DNA from: Borrelia turcica IST7
GTDB lineage: Bacteria; Spirochaetota; Spirochaetia; Borreliales; Borreliaceae
Direction: 5' to 3'
Assembly: GCF_003606285.1 (NCBI RefSeq)
Contig: NZ_CP028886.1
Coordinates: 1 to 32,782 of the forward strand
Length of the DNA stretch: 32,782 bases
The number at the start of each line of letters is the position of its first letter. Within the stretch, counting starts at the first letter, position 1. Of the stretch, positions 7,231-14,685 are shown one piece after another. The notes below the pieces were generated by a model. It did not search any database. It saw only the letters and a list, made by a program, of their open reading frames with translations, and was not told the origin of the DNA. A program made the translations under genes and the position numbers.

Positions 7231-8480
7231 ATAACGCTATCCTTATTGATATCTTGTCTAAATTTATCTAATAACCCACTTATTGGCTTTACACCCCTTT
7301 CTATAAATCTTCCATTAGCATCTAACTCACTCATATTCCCGTATCCATCAGAATATGTCCTGCTTGATAGCATCTCTTGTTGCTTATACTTATTCGTGTA
7401 TTTATCCGTGAATCTGCCCCAAATCTTGTAAAAATCATTTGTCTTTGCTGTATTAGGATTCATCATCCATACTTTTCCACTATATTCACCCACAAACTCA
7501 CTCGTGAAGTGTTCCGTTATGTCCCCGATTAAGTAATCCCTACCATATACTAATATTCCTGCCTCTAAGTTCCTTAAAGCGTTCCTGTATGTATTCACAT
7601 TGTTGCTATTGCACCTTATTTTGGCCATTGTGGCTCTACTTACCCTGTAATTGCTCTCTAGTCTTACTTCCATGTAATCTTCATATGTCGTGTTATAAGC
7701 TGTTTTTGGTCTCGTCTTCGTACTAGAATTGCTTTTTGCTCTATTTTTTGTATCTGTTCCATTTTCTTCAACTCTTTTTAAAGTCGATTTCTTAGAATTC
7801 TTATACTTATATAAGCTTCTTATATCTTTAGAGATAAGGTCGCTATTTTGCGCACCGCCATTTGACAATTTGTCTGTCTCAATTTGTTCAATTCCTTCTT
7901 GTGAATTTTCTACTTCTACTATTTCTGTTTCTAATTCTTCATCGAATAATATGCTGTCAATCTTTTCTTCAAAAATACCTGTAATTTTTGCATTAGCTAA
8001 ATCGTTAATAAGTTTGTTTTCATAGTGGGTTTTAATTATTGTTTTATAGTCTTTCCATTTTTTGTGGTTAATTACATAGAATGAAAATCCCCCATTTCCA
8101 TCTCCTAAATATTTTGTTACTGCCTCAATGAGCTTTAACTCTTTTAATACCTTAATGTCGCCTCTTAGTGTGCTAGATGCATATGGTTTAGAATTTTTGC
8201 TAGCAAGTATAGAATTAACCATTCTGTGAATGTCGCATGCTGAATAATGTCTAAGCCTACCTGATTCGTAATATTCTATAGTCTTAACTTCAATAGCCCA
8301 ACAAATTTTATATGACCGCTCAATTTGTGTTTGGGTACGAGCTATTCGTGATTTTACATAGTTAATCGTGACTGATTTAGTATGACTTGTAGCTTCTTGG
8401 CTATTTTTAATAAGTTTTTGTAGTAATACTTCCTTGTCCTTGGTGGTCTTCTTGAAAAATAAAGGCTTTTGCGGTATCAT
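7227..8480 (-). CDS. Plasmid replication protein 1 (PF57/62-like)
   Basis: This 417-residue protein has an N-terminal half typical of the Borrelia PF57/62 (Borrelia_orfA) plasmid maintenance family: CWAIEVKTIEYYES, YSACDIHRMVNSIL, STLRGDIKVLKELKLI (helix-turn-helix-like) and LGDGNGGFSFYVINHKKW. Members act as replication initiators and determine compatibility. From about residue 210 (LSNGGAQNSDLISKDIRSLY) to the end it is almost the same as replication protein 2, and this C-terminal part does not look like the PF57/62 tail I know. A stem-loop abuts the AAAGGA ribosome site. The gene heads an operon of seven genes. No PF32, PF49 or PF50 gene lies nearby. Confidence 0.8.
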   Translation of the reverse strand: MIPQKPLFFKKTTKDKEVLLQKLIKNSQEATSHTKSVTINYVKSRIARTQTQIERSYKICWAIEVKTIEYYESGRLRHYSACDIHRMVNSILASKNSKPYASSTLRGDIKVLKELKLIEAVTKYLGDGNGGFSFYVINHKKWKDYKTIIKTHYENKLINDLANAKITGIFEEKIDSILFDEELETEIVEVENSQEGIEQIETDKLSNGGAQNSDLISKDIRSLYKYKNSKKSTLKRVEENGTDTKNRAKSNSSTKTRPKTAYNTTYEDYMEVRLESNYRVSRATMAKIRCNSNNVNTYRNALRNLEAGILVYGRDYLIGDITEHFTSEFVGEYSGKVWMMNPNTAKTNDFYKIWGRFTDKYTNKYKQQEMLSSRTYSDGYGNMSELDANGRFIERGVKPISGLLDKFRQDINKDSVI

Positions 8481-8494
8481 TCTATTATCCTTTC

Positions 8495-8533
8495 GGCGCT
8501 ATAAGTCATTTTTCGTACACGGCTTATAGCACC
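8495..8533 (-). promoter_or_regulatory. Leader stem-loop of replication gene 1
   Basis: In the minus-strand RNA, GGUGCUAUAAG pairs with CUUAUAGCGCC (11 pairs including one G-U) around a 17-base loop. The stem ends 2 bases before the AAAGGA ribosome site, so folding could hide it. A TATAAT (plus-strand 8561-8566) would start RNA just upstream. Confidence 0.6.
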
Positions 8534-8593
8534 ATTAATAGGTTTTTTTATTATTTTTACATTATAATCCAAATTTTTTAATTCTAAAAGAGT

Positions 8594-8610
8594 GCAGGCT
8601 ATTAGCCTGC
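8594..8610. terminator. Small GC-rich hairpin in the replication-gene upstream region
   Basis: GCAGGCT and AGCCTGC form a perfect 7-base stem with a 3-base loop, the most GC-rich spot of the region, followed on the plus strand by TTAATCTTTT. It could be a terminator, an antisense-RNA end or a protein site. The rest of 8534-8788 shows no gene. Confidence 0.45.
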
Positions 8611-8788
8611 TTAATCTTTTTATGTCCCTTTTATTGGGCTTAAATTATAATTAAGAGACTAATTAGTAGTTAACTAGACTTTAATGTTGTGATTGCTTCT
8701 AATCAATAACAGATGATTATATAGTTAAAATTTAAATGAGAAATTAGAATTTCTAGTAAACATTTTTATAATGATTATTAATAATATC

Positions 8789-9433
8789 TTAGATATAGAA
8801 AGATTTTGAATTTTTAAAATGACTTAGGCTTGAGTTATCAAAAATATTTTTTGATAAACAGGTTAATATACCAAGATCTCTAAGATCCTGTATTACTAGG
8901 TCAGGGAAAGGTGAAATACTTCTTGTAGCATCAATTATTAAATAAGATTGTAATCCTAATTTATAGGCGTCAATAATTGTTTCCTTTACGCAAAAATCTA
9001 ATGCTAGTCCTGCTATAAACACTGTATTAATTTCATTTGATTTAAGATAATTAAAAAGACCTGTTGATTCTTTTTTATCAGAATCGTTATAAAAACCACT
9101 GTAACTATCAGAATTTTTATTCTGTCCCTTTAAAAAAACAGCTTTTATTTTTTCAACATTTAAACTCTTTGGAAATTCTGCTCCCCATGTACCCTGAACA
9201 CAGTGTTTAGGCCACCCCTTATTATTAATACTACTAAAGCTTATGTGGTTTTCACAGTGCCAATCTTTGGTGGCAACAACATGATTAAAGCAGGTTTGAA
9301 GATGATTGATTAAGGGAATAATTTCACTGCCACTAGGAACAGGAAGAGCACCCGATTCTAAGAAATCGTTTTGAATATCCACTAAAATTAGAGTTGCATT
9401 CTGTAGAATAAGATTAGATAACTTATCCTCCAT
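8789..9433 (-). CDS. pncA: Nicotinamidase
   Basis: This 214-residue enzyme hydrolyses nicotinamide to nicotinic acid and ammonia, feeding NAD salvage in the cytoplasm. The cysteine-hydrolase triad is visible: Asp19 (LVDIQNDF), Lys102 (VFLKG) and Cys148 (LALDFCVKE). Metal ligands Asp57, His59 and His63 lie in TKDWHCENH. In B. burgdorferi the same activity (BBE22 on lp25) is needed for mammalian infection, so this gene may explain why the plasmid is kept. There is no Shine-Dalgarno sequence; a strong promoter ends 7 bases before the ATG, suggesting a leaderless message. The gene stands alone, flanked by non-coding DNA. Confidence 0.95.
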   Translation of the reverse strand: MEDKLSNLILQNATLILVDIQNDFLESGALPVPSGSEIIPLINHLQTCFNHVVATKDWHCENHISFSSINNKGWPKHCVQGTWGAEFPKSLNVEKIKAVFLKGQNKNSDSYSGFYNDSDKKESTGLFNYLKSNEINTVFIAGLALDFCVKETIIDAYKLGLQSYLIIDATRSISPFPDLVIQDLRDLGILTCLSKNIFDNSSLSHFKNSKSFYI

Positions 9434-9440
9434 AGAGACA

Positions 9441-9469
9441 ATTATAAATTAATTATATTAGACAATCAA
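9441..9469 (-). promoter_or_regulatory. pncA promoter, placed for a leaderless transcript
   Basis: TTGATT (plus-strand complement at 9464-9469) is spaced 17 bases from a perfect TATAAT (9441-9446). The ATG begins only 7 bases after the TATAAT, about where transcription should start. Confidence 0.65.
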
Positions 9470-9733
9470 TCTTCCTTTAAAAAGTGTTGGTTATTTAATA
9501 GTATCAGTTCTCCCTGAGTAAAATAAATTAAAGTGTTTAAACTTAGCAAGGAAAGATTTAATCTGACATAGAGTTGAGAGGCTGTAGTATGAATATATGA
9601 AAATCAATACAAGATTTCTTTATTCCACATACTTTTACTTAAAATGAAGGGTTCTTTTTATCATTTTAGTAAATAACAATTATCTGCTTAAATTATATTC
9701 ACGGGATCTATTTTAATTCTATTTTAATAGGGA

Positions 9734-9768
9734 AAAAAGGAATAAGAAAAATATGCTTATTCCTTTTT
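9734..9768 (-). terminator. Terminator after the alanine-rich lipoprotein
   Basis: A 13-base perfect inverted repeat (AAAAAGGAATAAG / CTTATTCCTTTTT) with a 9-base loop lies 18 bases beyond the stop at 9786. On the minus strand it ends in a run of T. The rest of 9470-9733 shows no gene. Confidence 0.8.
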
Positions 9769-9785
9769 CATTTTATTCTGTTTGT

Positions 9786-10529
9786 TTAAGTTTTGTTTAA
9801 TGAATCTACAACTTCTTGCGCTACTTTTTTTGTGTTTTCAGCTATTTTTACTACTAATTCTGTTATTTCTTTTATGTCTGTAAGCTTTGCGTTGTTTGTA
9901 TTTTCTGTGTTAATTTTCGCTAATGCCTCTTTTGCTGCCTTTTCTGCTTCTACTATATCGTCTTTAGCTTTTTCTGCAGCTTTCCAAGCTACTTCTACGG
10001 ATGCTTTAGCCTGTTTTATATCTTCAGAATTTGTAGCAGACTGTTGCATTTGCGCTTTATACAGTTTTTGAATGTTTTGTTCTTCTTGTTTAGCAAGCTT
10101 AGATGCTTCTGTTGATGCAATATCTGCAGAGGTAGCTTTATCTTTAGCCTTTTTTATCTCTTCTATATTTATTCCTGCAAATTCAGATATCTTATGTGTT
10201 TTTTCTGAAGCGCTTTTTAAATGAGCTGTGGCAGATGAAATTAAATTTACTGCACTTGTAAAAGCTGTTCCGATTGTGTTTTCATCTGATTCGTTTAGCT
10301 TATTTGTTGTTAAGCTAGCTACTTGTAGCAAATTTTCAACCTGTTTTAATGACTGAGCTAGAGTACTCAATATATCTTTCTTCTTTGATTCATAATTTGC
10401 TGAATTTATGTCTTCATCATTTAGATGATTTCCATCTTCTGTTGAAGATGATTGTTGTTGTTCATGAACACAAGATACTGCTAGTAATAAAAGTAAACTT
10501 AACAGCAATATTTTTATTAAATTCCCCAT
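9786..10529 (-). CDS. Alanine-rich lipoprotein
   Basis: I start this at the ATG at 10529, which has AGGAG 7 bases upstream; the frame extends 8 codons further without such a site. The 247-residue product begins with a lipoprotein signal (MGNLIKILLL then a Leu run and LLAVSC), so Cys20 should be lipidated and the protein anchored, probably on the outer surface. The mature part is almost wholly helical, rich in Ala, Lys, Glu and Thr, with coiled-coil character. It resembles Borrelia surface lipoproteins in style but I cannot place it in Vsp, Vlp, Mlp or another named family. It has its own promoter and terminator. Confidence 0.8.
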   Translation of the reverse strand: MGNLIKILLLSLLLLLAVSCVHEQQQSSSTEDGNHLNDEDINSANYESKKKDILSTLAQSLKQVENLLQVASLTTNKLNESDENTIGTAFTSAVNLISSATAHLKSASEKTHKISEFAGINIEEIKKAKDKATSADIASTEASKLAKQEEQNIQKLYKAQMQQSATNSEDIKQAKASVEVAWKAAEKAKDDIVEAEKAAKEALAKINTENTNNAKLTDIKEITELVVKIAENTKKVAQEVVDSLNKT

Positions 10530-10560
10530 ATTTATACTCCTATATAGATACATTGTTGCA

Positions 10561-10588
10561 ATTATATCAAATATAAAATAATAATCAA
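10561..10588 (-). promoter_or_regulatory. Promoter of the alanine-rich lipoprotein
   Basis: TTGATT (10583-10588, minus strand) and a perfect TATAAT (10561-10566) are separated by 16 bases, about 31 bases upstream of the lipoprotein ATG. Confidence 0.65.
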
Positions 10589-10675
10589 TATTAAAATATT
10601 ATTAATATAATTTCATATTTACTTTTATTAGCAGTTTTTTCATTGTAGGATAATCTTGAGGTGTGGTTTCAACAC

Positions 10676-10756
10676 CTCATACATATCAAGTATTTCTTCT
10701 ACAGAAGTATCAGATACTATTTCCTTGACTCTTTTAGCAAAATTAACTCTTTTCAT
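10676..10756 (-). pseudogene. Truncated copy of the rep-coupled small gene
   Basis: The first 27 codons read MKRVNFAKRVKEIVSDTSVE..., closely matching the start of the 98-residue gene at 6934-7230, and the ATG overlaps the replication stop in the same way. The match then ends abruptly near 10676, so the rest has been deleted. It shows that the whole rep plus accessory block was duplicated before one copy lost its tail. Confidence 0.75.
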
Positions 10757-12027
10757 ATAACGCTATCCTTGTTGATATCTTGTCTAAATTTATCTAATAA
10801 CCCACTTATTAGCTTTACACTCCCTTCTATAAATCTTCCATTAGCATCTAACTCACTCATATTCCCGTATCCATCATAGTATGCCCTTCTTGCTAGCATC
10901 TCTTGTTGCTTATACTTATTCGTGTATTTATCCGTGAACATACCCCAAATCTTATAAAAATCATTTGTCTTTGCTGTATTAGGATTCATCATCCATACTT
11001 TTCCCTTATACCCATTCACAAACTCACTCGTGAAGTGTTCCACTATGTCCCCTATTAAGTAATCCCTACCATATACTAATATTCCTGCCTCTAGGTTCCT
11101 TAAAGCGTTCCTGTATGTATTAACATTGTTGCTATTACACCTTATTTTGGCCATTGTGGCTTTACTTACCCTATAACTACTCTCTAGTCTTACTTCCATG
11201 TACTCTTCATATGTCGTCTTATATGCTATTTTTGGTCTCGTCTTCGTGCTAGAATTGCTTTTTGCTCTATTTTTGCTCGTCTTTCCTGCATCTGTTCTAT
11301 TTTCTTCTTCTTTTTTTAAAGTCGATTTCTTAGAATTCTTATACTTATATAAGCTTCTTATATCTTTAGATATAAGGTCGCTATTTTGTACACCGCCATT
11401 TGACAATTTGCCTTGCTCAATTTGCTCTTGTGAATTTTCTTTTTTAGATTTTCTAGGTTTAGGTAATGATGATTGTTTAGAGTTTTCTTTTTCCATTTGT
11501 ATGATAAAATTATCAACAATAATCTTGTTCTTAAAGCATTCAATCAGTTCTTTTTCTAGATGTGCTTTAATAAGGGTGTCTTTACTTGGCCATTTTTCTC
11601 TGTTTTGTATGTATCGTGCTATGCTTCCGTTTCCTTCCCCTAATGATTGATGCCATGTTTTAAGTAATCCTATTTTTTTAAGCTTAGCTATATCACCTCT
11701 CATCGTGCTTATGGCAACAGGTTTAAGACCGTCCTTAATAAGACAAGAATTAACTATTTGTCTAATATCCTTAGCGGAATACTCTTTAGTTCCTTTTGAG
11801 GAGATATATTCCTTATTTTTAGTCTCAATAGCCCAACAGATTTTCTTGAGTCTATTTAATATAATATCTTTTTTAAGTATCATTGATTTTGCGTAAGTTA
11901 TTGATACTTGAGCCATTCCATTGTCTATTTTAGATTCATTAAGACTAGTTAATTTCTGTAATATTGAAAAGGTAGCTTGATCTTTTTTGTGAGTCTTGAT
12001 TTTTTTTGATCTTTGTTGTATATTCAT
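10753..12027 (-). CDS. Plasmid replication protein 2 (PF57/62-like)
   Basis: This 424-residue protein is the second full-length PF57/62-type protein. Its N-terminal half keeps the family landmarks (ICWAIETKNKEY, YSAKDIRQIVNSCL, STMRGDIAKLKKIGLL, LGEGNGSIARYIQNREKW) but differs strongly from protein 1. From about LSNGGVQNSDLISKDIRSLY (near residue 210) onwards the two are over 90% identical. The N-terminus, thought to recognise the origin, has thus been swapped or diversified on a common C-terminus. A leader stem-loop abuts the AAAGGA ribosome site, and a possible promoter (TTGACA at 12159-12164, weak -10) lies upstream. Downstream, only a stub of the accessory gene remains. Confidence 0.8.
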   Translation of the reverse strand: MNIQQRSKKIKTHKKDQATFSILQKLTSLNESKIDNGMAQVSITYAKSMILKKDIILNRLKKICWAIETKNKEYISSKGTKEYSAKDIRQIVNSCLIKDGLKPVAISTMRGDIAKLKKIGLLKTWHQSLGEGNGSIARYIQNREKWPSKDTLIKAHLEKELIECFKNKIIVDNFIIQMEKENSKQSSLPKPRKSKKENSQEQIEQGKLSNGGVQNSDLISKDIRSLYKYKNSKKSTLKKEEENRTDAGKTSKNRAKSNSSTKTRPKIAYKTTYEEYMEVRLESSYRVSKATMAKIRCNSNNVNTYRNALRNLEAGILVYGRDYLIGDIVEHFTSEFVNGYKGKVWMMNPNTAKTNDFYKIWGMFTDKYTNKYKQQEMLARRAYYDGYGNMSELDANGRFIEGSVKLISGLLDKFRQDINKDSVI

Positions 12028-12041
12028 ATATAGAAATCCTT

Positions 12042-12079
12042 TGCTCTAATTAGGTTTTTGACTTACGCTATTTAGAGCA
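12042..12079 (-). promoter_or_regulatory. Leader stem-loop of replication gene 2
   Basis: In the minus-strand RNA, UGCUCUAA pairs with UUAGAGCA (8 pairs) around a 22-base loop. The stem runs directly into the AAAGGA ribosome site. The layout matches that of replication gene 1 but the stem sequence is different. The remaining stretch to 12336 holds only a possible promoter and no gene. Confidence 0.55.
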
Positions 12080-12336
12080 TTTGTTTTTATTTAAAAAAGT
12101 TTTTTGCTGTTTTTATAAACTTTCTCATGATGATTAAGTTACTACAAATATTCTTAAGTGTCAACTATTTGTTTTCTAATTTTTATTAATATTTTTAAGT
12201 ATTTTTATTTATTGATATCTTCTATTAACCATTAATTATTAATTTAATAGCTTTATTTACTTTTTTTAGCCTCGTTTCAACCCTGCATAAATTTGATAAA
12301 TATCAGTTTATATAGGGTTATGAATAGTAGATTAGA

Positions 12337-12738
12337 CTATATGATATGAGTTTTATTATAAATTTTTTTAATAAGCTTTGTTATAGTTTTTTGTGTTGCT
12401 TCATCTTTTATTTTGTGTTTTCTAGTTTTATCTTTTGAATTTCGGGCAGAATTTCCTATTAATTCTTTGTAATTCAGCATTAGTTTAATTTCTTCTTTTC
12501 TTTTTCTAATTTTTTCTTTAATTTGTACGATGTCGTGTTTTTTTTGGTTCATATTGATAAAAAGGTATCTAATGAATTCTTCTGGAATATGAGCGGATTT
12601 GCCAATTTTTATTTCTGCATCTACTCGTTGGAATTTAGTAGAGATTCCCTCTATTGAGTAATGTATTTGATACTTCTCATCAAGTATATTTTTAATTTCT
12701 TTACAAGTGTAAAGATATATATTATTTTTTATTATCAT
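12337..12738 (-). CDS. Hypothetical small basic protein
   Basis: This 133-residue protein has a GGAG site 8 bases before its ATG. The first ~60 residues (YTCKEIKNILDEKYQIHYS and following) look like a compact helical domain, possibly helix-turn-helix. The remainder is strongly basic (KEKIRKRKEEIK, KDKTRKHKIKDE). There is no membrane segment or signal peptide. I do not recognise it. It is a single gene transcribed towards replication gene 2, about 300 bases away, so it might be a plasmid or phage regulator, but nothing in the sequence proves this. Confidence 0.55.
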   Translation of the reverse strand: MIIKNNIYLYTCKEIKNILDEKYQIHYSIEGISTKFQRVDAEIKIGKSAHIPEEFIRYLFINMNQKKHDIVQIKEKIRKRKEEIKLMLNYKELIGNSARNSKDKTRKHKIKDEATQKTITKLIKKIYNKTHII

Positions 12739-12989
12739 AAATTTTACTCCATATATGTTTTTAGTCCTTTGACTTTAATTATACTTTTAAAAATACTTAA
12801 GATTGATTTGACTTCTTTTTGTAAAGAATAATATTCGATATCGACTAGATATAGTGTATGTGAAAATAAGCATTTTTAATCTAATTGTTTTGTTTTATTA
12901 TAGGATAATAGGGAAAAATATAGTTAGTTTTCTGAATATAAAAATAAAGAGAGCAATATAGAAGATAAAATTGACTAGTTTATACTTTT

Positions 12990-13021
12990 ATGTTAAGTTT
13001 TATTTAAATAAAACTTAACAT
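12990..13021. repeat. 32-base perfect palindrome
   Basis: ATGTTAAGTTTTATTT is followed directly by its exact reverse complement, then by a run of T. It lies between divergently oriented genes (12337-12738 minus, 13413-14357 plus), where a terminator is not obviously needed. A bidirectional terminator of lost genes or an old replicon junction are both possible. Confidence 0.7.
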
Positions 13022-13199
13022 TTTTAATAGTTTTAATATTTATTATTTGTGATATTTTTTAGTGTAATTATCTTATATGTGCCTATATTGGGTTTAATCT
13101 TGATGTTTTGAAGGTTGTTGGCGATTTGATTATAAAGGTTAAAAATATAAGGAGTACACAAAGATTGTAGAAGGGAGTTTATTAAGGTGATTTATAATT

Positions 13200-13390
13200 T
13201 TTTGTAAATCTTATTGTTTCTGGATTAGGCAGTAAATACAAACTGACTTGCACTTACTGTGATAGATTATAATGCCTCTTATGATGTTTTTATTGTAAGG
13301 ATCAGATTGGATTAAAGCCAAAATGGCATAGAGAAACTTTACAGAGATTACATGAATTTAAAATCATAATAGAGATAAAAACAAAATAAA
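13200..13390 (+). pseudogene. Decayed short gene fragment
   Basis: The plus strand can be read as SGLGSKYKLTCTYCD and, after in-frame stops, CFYCKDQIGLKPKWHRETLQ, ending in a stop near 13388. Two CxxC pairs suggest the remnant of a small zinc-binding protein. Stops break the frame, so it is not functional. The rest of 12739-13412 apart from the palindrome shows nothing. Confidence 0.35.
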
Positions 13391-13412
13391 CCAAAAAAGG
13401 AGAGTATAGAAA

Positions 13413-14357
13413 ATGTTGGGAAACAATTGTAACATTAGTTTTAATAATCCTCTTTATAGGGATCAATTAATTCAGAGTGAATGTTTTACTAATTCTTACC
13501 TTGATATTATAGATAGATTTTTTTTAAAGACGCCTGTTACTGAAAGGGGAGGTGGTATTACTTTATATTCAATGAAAGAGCAAAGGGGAAGTAAGCTTGA
13601 ATCTTTTTCGTCAGATCCTAACCAGTTAGAAGGTAATGCAATGAGTGACTTCTTGCTTAAGGAGTATAGCTTAAGGGAATCTTTTCCGTATATTGTAAAC
13701 AAGAGTGACAAGCTTATTAGTGAAGCTGAGAAATTAGTGATGAAAAAGTTATCGAAGTTGATTTATCGTTCTTATCTTCTTGAAGGCATGAACGATGTCC
13801 ATTCCAAAACATCTCCAGTTGATGTTAAGATAACTGAGGACTTCCTAGAGAAATTTAAAGAGGTAGAAGAAAGATTAAATTTAACGTTTAATAATGTAGT
13901 AATGTCTGTCAAAACTGCAAATGATCTTATAAAAAATGATAAGGGCATACAGAAAAAAAGAGAACTATACGAACTGCCAGAATTTGACGCGGTAAATTTG
14001 CTCAGGATTTATTTGGGTATAGAACCTTTTATTTTTGAACTGCCTGAGGATAATATCTATGATGGATATATATATTTATTACATTCTTCTCGTAGTCTTG
14101 ATATTTACTCAACAAGGGTAGGACTTCGCAATTTTGTCTACAACGGTAGTGTAGGTGGAGGAAAAGAGAGGGCAAAATTTGATGATGGTAAGTTTGCAAG
14201 AAGATATTATGATGAGAGAGTCGGAATAAATGGGGGGTATGTTGCCCAACTTAGCGTTATTGGCCAACTTAAGGTAGACAATCCTAACCTATTCGCTGTA
14301 CTAAAACTTAATGGTGCTAAAGAATTACCTAAGGCTTATCCTACTACTAAGGAATAA
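13413..14357 (+). CDS. Possible phage capsid-like protein
   Basis: This 314-residue protein has a strong AAGGAG site 10 bases before its ATG. There is no signal peptide or membrane segment. Helical N-terminal and central parts are followed by a beta-rich C-terminal half with a pattern seen in major capsid proteins of tailed phages: a segment ending VMSVKTANDLIKNDKG, then LLHSSRSLDIYSTRVGLRNF, a Gly-rich loop, RRYYDERVGINGGYVAQLSV and a closing NPNLFAVLKLNG strand. This is a fold-level resemblance by eye and could be wrong. No other intact virion gene is nearby, though decayed terminase genes lie at 24.8-25.4 kb. It is the only long plus-strand gene in the left two-thirds. Confidence 0.45.
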   Translation: MLGNNCNISFNNPLYRDQLIQSECFTNSYLDIIDRFFLKTPVTERGGGITLYSMKEQRGSKLESFSSDPNQLEGNAMSDFLLKEYSLRESFPYIVNKSDKLISEAEKLVMKKLSKLIYRSYLLEGMNDVHSKTSPVDVKITEDFLEKFKEVEERLNLTFNNVVMSVKTANDLIKNDKGIQKKRELYELPEFDAVNLLRIYLGIEPFIFELPEDNIYDGYIYLLHSSRSLDIYSTRVGLRNFVYNGSVGGGKERAKFDDGKFARRYYDERVGINGGYVAQLSVIGQLKVDNPNLFAVLKLNGAKELPKAYPTTKE

Positions 14358-14685
14358 AGCAAGGGAAATTGATTAATTTGTTAAATCTGTTAAGAGAAGT
14401 TTTAATAGTTTAGATTTTTTAAAGAGTACTTTTGTAAGAATAGAGAATTGGAAAATGTAGGAGGGAATTGTGGTAGGTATTAGAATAAAGGGGGCTTTTG
14501 GAAATAAGATTTATATAGTATGTGGATATGGGAAAATACTTCATGTATATGCAAAGAGATATGTGTAGATATGGATTAATTCTGTTAAATGATAGCATTG
14601 TTTGACTATTGGTGGCGTTTATTGAACTTAAAAAGAGATGTATTTAAATAAATAATTATGAAAAGAGAAACAGAACAACTTAGAG
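14358..14685. other. Intergenic, no feature seen
   Basis: About 330 bases between the convergent capsid-like and restriction-modification genes. There is no gene, strong hairpin or repeat that I can support. Confidence 0.5.

Noticed and set aside
9786..10553. Assignment of the alanine-rich lipoprotein to the Vsp/OspC or Vlp families
   Set aside because: The signal peptide and helical composition are similar in style, but the characteristic sequence landmarks of those families are not present.
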